Positions 14,001-25,649 of a stretch of DNA of 64,000 nt are shown one piece after another. A model generated the notes under the pieces. That model was not told where the DNA came from. It saw only the letters and a program-made list of their open reading frames with translations, and searched no databases. Made by a program: the position numbers and the translations under genes. The stretch spans positions 580,154-644,153 of the forward strand of contig JBDOQK010000009.1 of the NCBI GenBank assembly GCA_040437565.1, given 5' to 3'. This stretch comes from Albugo candida (lineage: Eukaryota > Oomycota > Peronosporomycetes > Albuginales). The first letter of the stretch is position 1; each line of letters begins with the position of its first letter.

Positions 14001-15068
14001 ACATGTGGAAGGCGCTTTCTCGGCGATGGTGACCAGCATTTCCACTGCAATTTGTCGTACGTTATCGGGAATGGGAACAATTGACTCGGAAGCTTTTACG
14101 TTTCCATCGGCCAATGCGATTAGAAACTCAACAAATTGGACCAAAAAATCTCTTAAAATGAAAGCGACAAACGGATGATCCGAATCGCTTTCTCGCGCGT
14201 CAATGGACTCGATCCAAATTTCCAACACTTGAAATATATCGTCAAAAGCGTTTTCTGAAACCATTTTCTGCAGTGCGTTTAAAAGCAAATATATAATCTC
14301 CTGAAAATGCTTTTTTCGAACGGGAGATCTCCACACGTTGCCGCTTGGATCTGTGCATTCCATTTGCATACTTAATGTTAGAAACATACGTATGGCGTAC
14401 AGCCCGATACAGCCTTTCTCTATGTCTGTGGTCAATGCGCGTTTGAGAATACGTATCAACGCGGTCTCGGAGGTTCCCATGGTGTCGGTGTGTTCGCTGA
14501 GGAGAGAATAGCTCAGGTACCCAGCGATTCTCTCCATAAGGTGCCATGCGGTCTCACAGAGAGCAGTATTGCTACCGTCAACCCATTGCAATAACGTCGG
14601 AAGGAAATCGTCCCACTGATGCTCCTCTAAAAGCTGAGACGCTAATTCGCCTACGATCTCACTGATCTGACGTCGAATGCCAGCATTTGTTTCTGTCATC
14701 AACAGCTCCATCAATTGTGACTTTACAGAGGCCTGCGTGTGGAAACTCGCGTGCGCCCAAATAGAAGCAGATTCTTTCATGAGAATTCGGCGGAGGAGAA
14801 TGGCTGCCAATGTACGGATATGCATCGATTCTGAAGTGGGGATACCGATCGCGTCGCTGGTGGACGCCTCGAAAGTGTCGTCTTTGCAATGAGATTGGAG
14901 GAGGTTTAAAAGGTGCATGAACGTCTCATTTGGCTCGACTTTTATCAATTCTTCGAATATCGCTTCATTTTTCGCTCGCAAAGTATTGTCATTGCACATG
15001 AGAGTGCTCAATAATTGTCGCCATTGCGTTGTTGAGATAGGCTCATGATGTGATTGAATGGATGACAT
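11087..15068 (-). CDS. IPO5: Importin-5 / karyopherin beta-3 nuclear import receptor
   Basis: A HEAT-repeat importin-beta family carrier that binds RanGTP and imports ribosomal proteins and histones through the nuclear pore. Collapsing the false gap at 13451-13550 (156-nt flanks repeated) gives one intronless frame of 1241 codons from the ATG at 15068; the family is usually about 1100. Repeated paired helices run throughout. The stretch ISIQTIILEEKVTACQLLAG followed by a long run ending LPALLHCV matches the conserved centre of importin-5/Kap121. An acidic Glu/Asp/Ser insertion lies near residue 890-920, and the C-terminus ends in a short helical tail after about residue 1200. The in-frame TTG at 15077 is not needed. 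The start is artificially duplicated by the gap at 15261-15360. It converges on the TOG gene with 101 bp between stops. Confidence 0.92.
13295..13706. other. Assembly gap with duplicated 156-nt flanks
   Basis: 100 N at 13451-13550; 13295-13450 is repeated at 13551-13706. It interrupts the importin-5 frame, which is continuous once one copy is removed. Confidence 0.95.
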
Positions 15069-15605
15069 TTTCTTCAAAGGATTGGCTCAAAACGCTGGTT
15101 TTTATCTCAGCCAATCGACATGAATGGGGTCCTTACGAACGATATGCGGTATGACACCTCAAGGATGCGTGTCAGAGACGTGGAGGGGTCTTTCATTGTC
15201 TTTATCGTAGCTCCTGAGGTTGCTTCTAGTGTATTGCGTGCGCGTATGTTGCCAGGTCGTNNNNNNNNNNNNNNNNNNNNNNNNNNNNNNNNNNNNNNNN
15301 NNNNNNNNNNNNNNNNNNNNNNNNNNNNNNNNNNNNNNNNNNNNNNNNNNNNNNNNNNNNTGTCGCCATTGCGTTGTTGAGATAGGCTCATGATGTGATT
15401 GAATGGATGACATTTTCTTCAAAGGATTGGCTCAAAACGCTGGTTTTTATCTCAGCCAATCGACATGAATGGGGTCCTTACGAACGATATGCGGTATGAC
15501 ACCTCAAGGATGCGTGTCAGAGACGTGGAGGGGTCTTTCATTGTCTTTATCGTAGCTCCTGAGGTTGCTTCTAGTGTATTGCGTGCGCGTATGTTGCCAG
15601 GTCGT
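15016..15605. other. Assembly gap with duplicated 245-nt flanks
   Basis: 100 N at 15261-15360; 15016-15260 is repeated at 15361-15605. The copy contains the importin-5 start codon and upstream region, so the second ATG near 15413 is an artefact. Confidence 0.95.
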
Positions 15606-15918
15606 AGGGAGTAGAGTGATACAGCGGAGGAGGGGAGGTTTATTGCTTAGAATAAGAGATGTGTATTTAGGACTAAAGCGGTCGCTTTGTCAGGGTCAAA
15701 GGCGTATGTAGAGCTGATTGTGCACTGTGTCTGTCAGAGGAATGGTCGCCTTATAATCGATTTGTACGAGACTTATTTGAAACTTTTGAAATGCGATGCG
15801 ATGAGAGTGCGAGTGGGTGGATCGTTGTTCCCGTCATTGTGTGAGCGCATAGACTGATGGTGCAAGGTTGTATATGTCGGCGAAGTGCAGAGATTGGATG
15901 CGTGAGCCATCGCAAAAG

Positions 15919-16299
15919 TTAACGGGAACGCTTTGCGACATGGACGACGAGGAGGTACGCAGATGTGCAACAAAGAAAAGGATTCAAGTATTCCATCGAT
16001 TGTACATGTACAAATATGATAATCGAAGCGATACCGTGTAATGTCGATACCAAGCAAAATGACATCTCTATTGAGGTGAGTAATGTGCTGACTCGGTCTT
16101 TATACAAACTTCTTTGGAGGACGTACGAGTGGGAATTCGGCGAATTTGCATGCTCTTCTCGGACAGCATGCATGGTGTTGTTGTATGTTATGGTTTTATG
16201 ATCGCTAGGATGGTCTCGTTTCCATTGATTGTATTGTGATCTATCGATGATTCCAGCAAGTGAATGAGTAACAATGTGTTCTACACGTGCCTGAGACAT
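15919..16299 (-). CDS. Hypothetical ORF, 126 residues
   Basis: Begins at an ATG and contains a hydrophobic stretch near residues 80-100. No family is recognised. A GTACGT donor sits inside it at about 16121, so the true gene may be spliced differently or the frame may be fortuitous. Confidence 0.2.
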   Translation of the reverse strand: MSQARVEHIVTHSLAGIIDRSQYNQWKRDHPSDHKTITYNNTMHAVREEHANSPNSHSYVLQRSLYKDRVSTLLTSIEMSFCLVSTLHGIASIIIFVHVQSMEYLNPFLCCTSAYLLVVHVAKRSR

Positions 16300-16515
16300 T
16301 TTGAAAGACGTGGACCGCCTTTCCGCGTTTTTGTTCCGTAGATACCTGTAAGGAGATTTAAAGTAGAGGCGATGCTCCAGAATCCTCTACTGGGAGATCC
16401 TGTGGGAAATCAGAAAAATGCATTGGTCTACCGAATGTACCCACTGGATTGATTATCCTACGTAAAGCCTTCTTTTACGCTTACGCGGCCTACAGTAAAC
16501 AGAATCGAAATATAT

Positions 16516-16934
16516 TCATGTCCATGGAATCATGTAGATTTCGTCTAAAATCAGCTTATAAGCAGAAGTATCGCTACAGATAAACAATTGCTCTTCCCAA
16601 AGCAATGGAAGCCAGAGTCTACGTATGGACGGCAAGTCAGAGAATGTGTGATCTTGGAGGCGAGCTGATATTATTTGAGAATTTGTCATCGTGGCAGCTA
16701 CACAAATACTAGGATCCACAGATAACCACATCTGTCCGATATCACCTTGAAAGTAGCTTCACAAGTCAATTTGCTATTTAAGCTTTCATATCCGCAGTTG
16801 TGACTTGGCTTTGAGATGTTTTCGTGTTTGGATTTGACTACCGACGAAGCGCGGATGCTCTGATTGTCAGAAGAACGAAGGGGTATTACGAACGCGCACA
16901 TGGCACTGTATTGAAGTATCGTCCAAAAACGCAT
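16516..16934 (-). CDS. Candidate small secreted protein, model incomplete
   Basis: The frame from ATG 16934 opens with a hydrophobic leader (residues about 4-19, WTILQYSAMCAFVIP) and then a Ser/Lys/Cys-containing tail. A second, protein-like frame follows downstream (16690-16516, ending MIPWT). A 48-nt intron with GTGATA donor and TGTAG acceptor (about 16745-16698) sits between them, but joining there puts the second part out of frame. Either the intron borders differ or a frameshift has broken the gene. No homology recognised. Confidence 0.3.
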
Positions 16935-18299
16935 CTTCGAATCAGTTCGAAGACCCGCATCCTACCACGACATGCCACCAGGTTTAGTATGTCGAACATT
17001 GTACCCGCGGTTTTGTCCTATTAAATTACTGCTACAATGAATGCTGAAGAAGAGCGAAACCCATCTTACTGAAGCGTGGGTACGATATGCACCTATACGC
17101 CTCAGCTTTGTACAGCGAGAGCTGACGATCGATAAAAGGATATGATGAACATCTGTACCTCTGTAGTTATTCAGTCAGAAGCACTAAAGTCTTTCTCAAA
17201 CGGCTTGTTATGTTGATAATTCATTTGCGAGATACAAAATGTCGTCCAGCCAGCTTTAAAAGAGGTACGACGACAATCACAGTGCAAAAATTGGATTTTG
17301 ATGTGTCATATTGCAAAATCTCTTTCTGTTTATGTGTCAATAAAGCACGCTCAACTCTTACACAACCACACCACACATTTTTTGAAGCAGAGAAATTCTG
17401 CATCTTTCTCTTGCGTTATCACGCAAACCACGGCTACAAGAGAATGCAAGCACATATGGAGGCGTGATATGCTTGTTCTTTTGCAATTAGAAACGCCTGT
17501 TGAGCCAAAAGCGTTGATGTGGTCTCCCGTCGAACGGGAAGCACATCTCCAGAGTGATAGTACCGATACTACCGATATTAACCGATAATGGCTTTCTTTA
17601 TAAGGATCTTGAGGCAAANNNNNNNNNNNNNNNNNNNNNNNNNNNNNNNNNNNNNNNNNNNNNNNNNNNNNNNNNNNNNNNNNNNNNNNNNNNNNNNNNN
17701 NNNNNNNNNNNNNNNNNNGAACGGGAAGCACATCTCCAAAGTGATAGTACCGATACTACCGATATTAACCGATAATGGCTTTCTTTATAAGGATCTTGAG
17801 GCAAAAAAAAATAGCCTGTAAAGGTTCATGTGTCCGCATCGAAGATATCTTTTCATATTTCATAATTTAGAAAAAACGTCGAGGTCTGAAGAAGAGCGAA
17901 AGTAAAACATTTGAGACGGGCTATATTCTTTGACAAATCATACTCATGTATTTGTCCGACATCTTTTGAAGAATGAATGATGTTTATCACAAAAGACAGC
18001 GACCGCGCCATTGACTCCCACACTCGCTATTTTCTGCCTATCAGAATGGCGCATCATATAACATTTCTCCATAGTAAGCTGCATACTGTCAATTTTTATG
18101 AATGATTTATCTCCCAACCGCGTGTTCACTTCGGCTTCTGAATTTTTCTATCTTTCGGGAAGATCTCCAGCCAGGATGGAGTTCGACCGGGGGAAGTATG
18201 TGCAGTTGTTTTGGAATTGTCTTTTCTACAATTTTGAACACATGTGAGCCAGTGAATTCCACCGCACAACTCACTAACTGAGACCAGAGCCTTAACATA
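16935..18299. other. Gene-poor stretch
   Basis: No convincing gene. Small frames around 17300-17590 lack recognisable content. Contains the gap at 17619-17718. Confidence 0.5.
17532..17805. other. Assembly gap with duplicated 87-nt flanks, one mismatch
   Basis: 100 N at 17619-17718; 17532-17618 recurs at 17719-17805 with one difference (CTCCAGAG versus CTCCAAAG), consistent with two alleles. Confidence 0.9.
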
Positions 18300-18980
18300 A
18301 TGAAGCAAGTCTCAAGCCGATTCCGACTCGTCCTATGTCTCGTGGTGCCACGAGCTTCTTCTCAGTGCCCCTTTACCAAAGAAATTGTGTGCTTCAGCAA
18401 TGCTCCAATTTTCAAGAACTGGTTCAGCCAAAAAATCATCTCCCTCAGCAACGAGCAGTCTTCAGGAAAAGCATATCAATGTATCATACCCAATGGGATC
18501 CTCGATAGTGATTCATTACTTCTTGGTCCTGATGCGTATACGGACTCTTGTGCGACATTTGGATATTTCTTCTCGGGAAAAAAGCTTTCTCTAAGAGAAA
18601 AACATAAATTTCCAGTTGCTTTTCCAGCCGTGCTGCGAAACGCTGGTGAGGAACGTTGGGCCTTGATGTTCAATGGTTATAGTCGCGGAGACGTTATATA
18701 TCGTGACGATGGTATTATTCTCTTTAATCTTGCAAAACCGTCCTTAGGTGTGCCTAAATCGCAACTTGAAGACTTCCTAAGTGCGACGGGGACGATCAGA
18801 TTTTACATCGAATCTAATGAGATATCGTTCGATGTCAATCCAAAAAATATTCACGTAACAAACGAACGTTGGGAAATCGGAGCAGAACTTATGGAATCGA
18901 TGCATATAATGTTCCTTAAAACAGTCCAAGGGACGTTCCAAGTGCTCCTCGCAGGCAAAAATGTCAAGTATATTTTTTAA
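18300..18980 (+). CDS. Secreted aspartic-protease-like protein lacking the catalytic Asp
   Basis: A 226-residue single-exon frame. Residues 7-20 (RFRLVLCLVVPRAS) look like a signal peptide ending before QCPF, so secretion is likely. The remainder shows the order of the C-terminal lobe of pepsin-like enzymes: a W-x-L strand (ERWALMFNGYS), a hydrophobic strand where DTGTSL would be expected but reading ILFNLAKPSLGVP, and a closing ERWEIGAELMES block in the place of the family's WILGDVF. It aligns with the 48.3 kb protein (EKHKFPVAFPAV versus SEMKFHHVVPAV; ERWEIGAEL versus NKWVIGAAL). Catalytic activity is therefore unlikely; a binding, decoy or effector role is inferred. Gene-poor surroundings fit a lineage-specific secreted family. 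The fold assignment is from visible pattern only. Confidence 0.65.
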   Translation: MKQVSSRFRLVLCLVVPRASSQCPFTKEIVCFSNAPIFKNWFSQKIISLSNEQSSGKAYQCIIPNGILDSDSLLLGPDAYTDSCATFGYFFSGKKLSLREKHKFPVAFPAVLRNAGEERWALMFNGYSRGDVIYRDDGIILFNLAKPSLGVPKSQLEDFLSATGTIRFYIESNEISFDVNPKNIHVTNERWEIGAELMESMHIMFLKTVQGTFQVLLAGKNVKYIF

Positions 18981-20816
18981 CGCAATCGTGATGCGATCAC
19001 CAAGTGAATGAATACTTCACCAACGTTTTACCCAACTGATGAGCTGTTTTTGTCCAGACTATATACTCTGTCTCGTGGCATCAACTTAGGTTTTTGTGTG
19101 ACCTCTCTATAGCGGAAGTGTCATTTCTCTCATACTTACTCCTTCATACATGAAGATAGACTACACCATGTAGCGGCCTATTTGTTGTGTGACTGCAACT
19201 ATGGCGCGGAAATCGTGCTAGTCTTCCATCATGTTTTCTTCCAACAAGAACGTTGTCGATGTCTATTAACTTTATCCATTTCAAAGTGCGACAATATGTC
19301 AACCAGCTTGATTCGAATTAGACGCAGTTTCTGAAGAAGAAACTGAATTAGGTTGTCGCTTGCTCAGTGAATAATTCAGGATCTAGAAATCATCAATGGC
19401 CTTTGCTGACCGCTATTACGGCATAGTCTACTACATTTTGCCTCTGAACAAGAAATAATGGTCCGAAGCGAGCAGTCGTGAGTGTGTGAACAATGCTGCG
19501 TCGATGATCGAGATAGCTAGATTAATCTTTTAGGAACTAACGGGTGCTTTCGTTCATTGCTTCTGGATCTTGCAAATATGTGTGTTGCGTACAATCACTT
19601 TCACGACCTTCTTAATGAAAATCTGTCAATCTTAAGACATAAGATGATGAAAATGTGCATATCTCATCTTCAAGTCGACTACGACAATCGAAATCAGAAA
19701 CCAAACGATTTGCAGTCTCAACGGCCTGTATGTTGATGCTGCAGAATCGCAACGCTTTCGTGGAAACAATACATCTTCCTCTCCTCAAAGCTCATCTGGG
19801 TATGCATCCTTACAAGTGTAAATTACCATATGTTTGACCACACATTCAGTAGCTTGGAAGCTGTCGCGCTCAAATCAACATTGGCTAATCATTCTTCTGA
19901 TGAAGCCACGAAATAGAAAGGAGGGCGCATAACGATATTACAATCAGTTTTTGGAGAAGTGGGTGCCTGAGAGGGTGGAGAAAATATATGCTCTTGGAAT
20001 GTAAGTTGAGTATGGAAAGTCAAGCATACTTCATGTAATTAGTATCGACATTTTGATGTGCGAATGACACGAAAGACTGGGTCACCTTACAGATAAAGCG
20101 TTTCCCTTCTCCCTGTTCCTGAATTTCAATGACAACTTCAAACTGTCACAGATCGAGACTGACAAAATTGCAGCCCTTAGAAGCGCGATATTGGCCTGGT
20201 ATCTCTGACGGGTGACTCTTCTTTCATCGTTCCTTTATTGCAGGACAATTCAAGATGTGCTTAGTGCATAGCACAATTGTTAAAATGATATACTGCTTTT
20301 TGACACCAGATTGAACGAGCAGTTTCGAAACAAAGCTTGACAATCGATACAATATGTCGTGTAGATGCAAACTTCATAGCTGCCTCGTGGTGGACTAGAG
20401 AGGCACAATAATCCACTGTGGCTGCTTCGGCATCAATTACGTTAATTGCCCAACGCTCTCATAATTCATTATGCGTTGACACTTTTCGGAATGTGATGCT
20501 ACTGTTTATCCTTGTCATTCATTGCATCAGTTGGCAGATGTGGATAAATACAATGAGAGAAATGCCAGGGCTGTACAATTGGAAAGCGTACTCGCTGAGG
20601 TTGCATCACACTGAACTCAAAGTGTAGGTAGCTACAGGTTTGCAATAATAGCAACGCAATGTTTTCTTTTCACGTTATAGAGATTAGATAATAGGCACGT
20701 GCAAAATCCATTTTGATTTTTTCAATATGACCAATTACAAGAAGACAAGTCTAATTGCGGTTCTAGAAAACACCTCGATGCAATGATTGTAGTCCGTTCC
20801 ATGCATAAATACATAA
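18981..20816. other. Gene-poor stretch
   Basis: Nothing supportable is seen. Short frames at 19655 and 20418 have no recognisable product. Confidence 0.5.
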
Positions 20817-21054
20817 TGCGATACAAGTGGCTTTACTCTGCCAACCCAAACGACGGGAATGCTTATTACGTGAGGGTAGATCATACCAAGTAGCTATTTG
20901 GTCTGGAAGGAATCCTGTTGTATGTGCTGTCCATCTTGACTCAGGATTCGTTATGGTGAAAAATGGAAGACGGATACCTAATTTCGCCTTCAAGAGGCAC
21001 GACAAAACAAAAACACCTTTTCTGCACTTAAATTCATTCAGTCCATTGCGGTAA
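20817..21054 (+). pseudogene. Decayed fragment of the aspartic-protease-like family
   Basis: A short frame beginning MRYKWLYSANPNDGNAYYV resembles the start of the 48.3 kb protein (LYWAFPYSNAGKYFLKV). After a stop, another frame gives GFVMVKNGRRIPNFAFK, which matches KDGIAFIKGRIVIFRW from the next part of that protein. The order is kept, the frame is not. Weak similarity read by eye, so a tentative relic. Confidence 0.35.
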
Positions 21055-24000
21055 GGATACATGTGGGAAACAGCAAAAAGATCTTATCGACTTCTGTATG
21101 CATCCAGCGGTGAGGCACTTCTTCAATATAGAGTTATCGTGGAGACTGCAACAGCAGTGGGTAGTCAAATTGCTGTTGGCGATGCTCTATCCGTATGGAA
21201 GATAACATGATGCGAGCAATTGAAATAGGAAGGTTTTCGTCTGTTTAAACGTTTTCGAATAGTTGTCTGCAAATAAAGAAGAAAAGGAAAGTGCATTTCT
21301 AGGACAACGTACCGCGATATGTTTCATTCGATGTAGGATGAGCTGAGGGACGACATGAAGTGAAGACGAATCAGATTTTCATTCAGTGCATACTTAGATT
21401 TATGGTCATGAGATCGAGGGGCAAGCGAAGAGTGCCAACAGTTCACCGCGCAATGTAGTAAAAGTAAAGGACGACAACTGGTGCCATATTATTTGAATGT
21501 CTGGAGGGCGAAAAATGAAGCGGAAGCATTTTAATGGGTCCAAAGTGGTAGGATTATATGGACAAAAGAGGTCATTTCAGCACGAAATTGTATCGTAAGG
21601 CGCAGTATCTCTCAATATGGCTTGTAACGTTTCAGGAGAGAAAATATATAATCAAATATTGGATGCTTAGTTCGTGTCTGTCACGATCTCTTCCTTGTAC
21701 TATGATTGATTCTGATTGATGCTACAGATGTAAGCTATTCCAGACTCTATCGTATGTCTTAAAACTTGTAACTGTATCATGCCGCTGCCTCCCCGCAGTA
21801 CATCTAAGCAGCTGGGATTCATGCACTATCTTCATTTCCAACGAGTATTTAAAAAATCCCTTAGTTTCAATTCTTTCCGACGATATCAACATATCGATTC
21901 TTGTCAACGTAGCACGACATTTTTTCAATAAAAGAGGATCAAATAGGCGTGAATATTAATTGCATTGTTGCCTTTAGCCCAGGCTTTTCTGAGGTAAAAC
22001 TCTCTAAATCGAAAGATGGGTGGTCGTTCATTTGGTACAGTACGTTACTTGTTTGGTCAAGAATGTTTGAGATCCACCGAGCGTGATCTGAAGCTGATTC
22101 TCATCTGATGTGCGCAAAAAGCCCGGTCTGAATTCTATGCGCTCGTATTGAAGCGAGCAGAAGATGAGCTGTGAGCACAGACAAGTAACACGCCTATTGA
22201 TCCCACAAAATACTGAGATTTTGCAACATCAATACACACGCCACGCCTGTGTCTTTATTGCTGGTCGCCAGTAGTGCAGTCGATTAAAGATTCAGATGTG
22301 CAGATTGCTACTATGTTTAATCATATGCTGACGAGCAGAAATCGAGGCTTTGATCAGAAGGATCGTCTTTGTATTTGACTCGAGCACAGATCCCAAGGAT
22401 CCACAAACAATCAAAGAATGCAACCGTTTATCTTAACAAATGTGATCAGCTCAATCGAACCATCGACACAGCAGTTGTACAATCATGAACGCTTAAGTCG
22501 TACCATTCCTCTTACAACATGTAAGACCGAATGATAAATATGACCGTGACCTTCATTTATGGCTTTATCTTGGGATGGTGATTCATATTTGACGCAATAT
22601 TCTTTCCTTCCCGATTGCAGCCCATCCGGTGAACAGAATCAGCAAATGTTATTTCCTCATAGAACAATTTGCTTTGCTTTTAGACAAACTTCACGTACTC
22701 GTGGATCATTGTTGGCGCTGTACAGATAACTTTGATAAGATTTTCTATCACGCACCGTTCTACCATTCTAGGAGGCTTAAATATCCTTCATCATCACCGC
22801 GGACATAGCGTGCCGCTGTCTTCTGAAAAGCATCAGTTTTCCACATATAATGCATACAAGCAGCGTAATAAATTCTGTTTTAGTATCTTGAAATATCAAG
22901 TGTTGCGACATCATTTCTCAGTCTCGATATATTTATGGGCTCTAGAACTTGAGCAGAGATTCTAGGCGCTTGTAGATTGACTTGAGCTACTTCAATTTAG
23001 TCAAGCTCTTACCTTGTAAGAACACTATATCGCTCCTTACCGATGATGGACTCTATGTGAACGCACTGCTCAGTGATAACGATTCTCTCCAAGACATAAG
23101 CTTATCGATTATGATTTTACTGTGTGCCCGCAATGTCGTTCGGGCACAATACGAAAGCTCATATCAATGCTCTTGATACCGTTTCGTAAAAGTAGGGTGA
23201 CGCAAAAGAGCTTTCTCTGTGAAATCACTTTGCTTTATATGGACACAACATCACTCACTGTGGCCGCCGTCGTATGAAAACTGTAGCCCAATGACACCAA
23301 AGCGCTTTACATTATGCAATCAAGCACTGATACTAAGCTTCGATCGTTTTTTGAAGCAACATGCACTAGAAAGAGAAAGTAGCTGATAAATCTGTGGGTG
23401 TCTTTAAGAATTGAGCATGATGTAAAGAATACAAAGCCACAGTGATTTCGTAAATACTTCTTTTGAGATGGTCACAAATGCTGTCAGGACATAACTTCCC
23501 TCGCACTGGAATTCTTTTATACGATAATGCATTTTATTGTTGGTCGTATGGGATTCCAATCGATCAAATGTGTTTTGCAAATAAATTATTAGTTGAAAAA
23601 CGTTGCAGATCAATGGCTTGTTTGTCTCTCACTTTTGATCTGCGCTTGTATCGCAGGAACTCTCCACATGCGCTTCTTTCGGATCTTTGCTCATCCAATT
23701 GGCACAATTGACTTCTCGTACGGATGTTCTACGAAGGTATTTTTCCTATCTTCAAAGACACCACATCAGGACTCGTATGCGTCTCGTCATGCAAAGTATA
23801 GCGACACGGTTGTTAGTCTATAGCTACCCTGCAACTATACTGGCCACAATAAAACTGGCCTTATTCTTGGCAACGATAACCCTTTGGCACCGCCAGAAAC
23901 CGCAAATCAGTTTTTGCTGACCATTTCATGAAAAGCAACCATTTGATGATCCTATCAGTTAGACTTTTGGCTTCTTCACTGTGCTTGCGCTCCCCTCAAT

Positions 24001-24064
24001 TGCTCACCGAACAGCAGTCCGAAAAACTTCCATGTAAAAACTTTTATCAGCTCACATTACTTTT
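21055..24064. other. Gene-poor stretch
   Basis: No supportable gene. At 23593-23740 a frame entered from a possible TTAG acceptor reads as a hydrophobic leader (QWLVCLSLLICACIAG) followed by a GTATTT donor, so one exon of a secreted protein could lie here, but no ATG precedes it. Confidence 0.4.
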
Positions 24065-24340
24065 ATGGCTATACAAGGCAGATGCCTCGTCTCCTCATGC
24101 ATCCGGGCAGGTAAACGATACTATGGTCAAGTGATTCACACAGCGTTGATACCGAGAGTATCGCCCGCACAAAAATATCCGAGATCAGTTATCCTGTTCT
24201 TCACCATTACCTTTTGCCTTTTCTCAGTTGCAACCTTACCAAGCTCCGATCATCAGCCTGAGTCTTTTGAAAGTCTGAGAAGCGTTTTAAATGGACTTAG
24301 ACGCTGTTTCAAAGGCCCCACCTATCTCCGCAAGCAATAA
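24065..24340 (+). CDS. Small ORF with one hydrophobic segment
   Basis: A 91-residue frame from an ATG with a hydrophobic stretch in the middle (SVILFFTITFCLFSVATL, about residues 50-67) and a charged tail. No family recognised. Most of it is repeated after the gap (24623 onward) because of the unmerged overlap. Confidence 0.25.
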   Translation: MAIQGRCLVSSCIRAGKRYYGQVIHTALIPRVSPAQKYPRSVILFFTITFCLFSVATLPSSDHQPESFESLRSVLNGLRRCFKGPTYLRKQ

Positions 24341-25062
24341 GATCTCGTACCAAATTACGCAAAGATGAAATTTTTGAGCTATCCACCCCATCCAATATCT
24401 TTCGTCGCACTCTCCGGTTACGCCCACAACTCATACTTTATTAAAAAGCTTTGACACAAGTCGAAGTATCTCGCACTTGATATCCTTCACTCCGATACTC
24501 ATATCGGCTGACTTGGGCTCTTNNNNNNNNNNNNNNNNNNNNNNNNNNNNNNNNNNNNNNNNNNNNNNNNNNNNNNNNNNNNNNNNNNNNNNNNNNNNNN
24601 NNNNNNNNNNNNNNNNNNNNNNTGCCTCGTCTCCTCATGCATCCGGGCAGGTAAACGATACTATGGTCAAGTGATTCACACAGCGTTGATACCGAGAGTA
24701 TCGCCCGCACAAAAATATCCGAGATCAGTTATCCTGTTCTTCACCATTACCTTTTGCCTTTTCTCAGTTGCAACCTTACCAAGCTCCGATCATCAGCCTG
24801 AGTCTTTTGAAAGTCTGAGAAGCGTTTTAAATGGACTTAGACGCTGTTTCAAAGGCCCCACCTATCTCCGCAAGCAATAAGATCTCGTACCAAATTACGC
24901 AAAGATGAAATTTTTGAGCTATCCACCCCATCCAATATCTTTCGTCGCACTCTCCGGTTACGCCCACAACTCATACTTTATTAAAAAGCTTTGACACAAG
25001 TCGAAGTATCTCGCACTTGATATCCTTCACTCCGATACTCATATCGGCTGACTTGGGCTCTT
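24083..25062. other. Assembly gap with duplicated 440-nt flanks
   Basis: 100 N at 24523-24622; 24083-24522 is repeated at 24623-25062. The longest of the unmerged overlaps. Confidence 0.95.
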
Positions 25063-25089
25063 CTCGCCGAGATTCAGACTCTTGCCCTT

Positions 25090-25336
25090 ATGAAAATCGA
25101 TATGAGTCAATCTATTGAGAGATTTGTACTCCACCTGGCTTCCAAAAGCGTTATACGTATGTTTTCGACAAATTTGTCTTCACGGAATATCTGCAGGCCG
25201 TGTAAACGCGCCCACTAAATTATCCACCGCAATCGCAATTTTTGCGCATTTGCAAACGACGGGAAAGCTCGACTACAAGCAGTACTACGCTGAGATACAG
25301 ATGATTGAATCTCGATGCGTAAAAGTCGACAAGTGA
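25090..25336 (+). CDS. Hypothetical two-exon ORF
   Basis: ATG 25090 to 25156, a 40-nt intron with GTATGT donor and CTGCAG acceptor (25157-25196), then 25197-25336: 68 residues ending VKVDK. The frame is also open upstream of the ATG (ALLAEIQTLAL), so this may be the 3' part of a longer gene. Family unknown. The splice is inferred from signals and frame only. Confidence 0.3.
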
Positions 25337-25649
25337 GCAGCTCAGCTACGCCTACGAAAATGGCAACGTTCATGAACATCGATATCTCTTTCTTTTTGGA
25401 GCCTATTTGCTTCGTACTGCAGGAATCGAGATCATCACACAATTTCTCTGTACGAGATAGTTGCTCGCGGTATCCCAATACAATAAAAAGATTCCATTGA
25501 TGTGCTTCATCAGGAGGGAATATCGATGCTGGCCCGTGTACTCAAGCATGTGAAGTTCTGGACTTGGAATTCGATGAATGTAGACGTTTTGCTTCGCTCC
25601 TTGATAAGATCCAAATCCTAGATAATGTTGCTTGATGAATATACTGTAG

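Noticed and set aside
20763-21062. 99-codon minus-strand frame
   Set aside because: It overlaps the plus-strand family relic, starts next to a run of stops and has no recognisable content.
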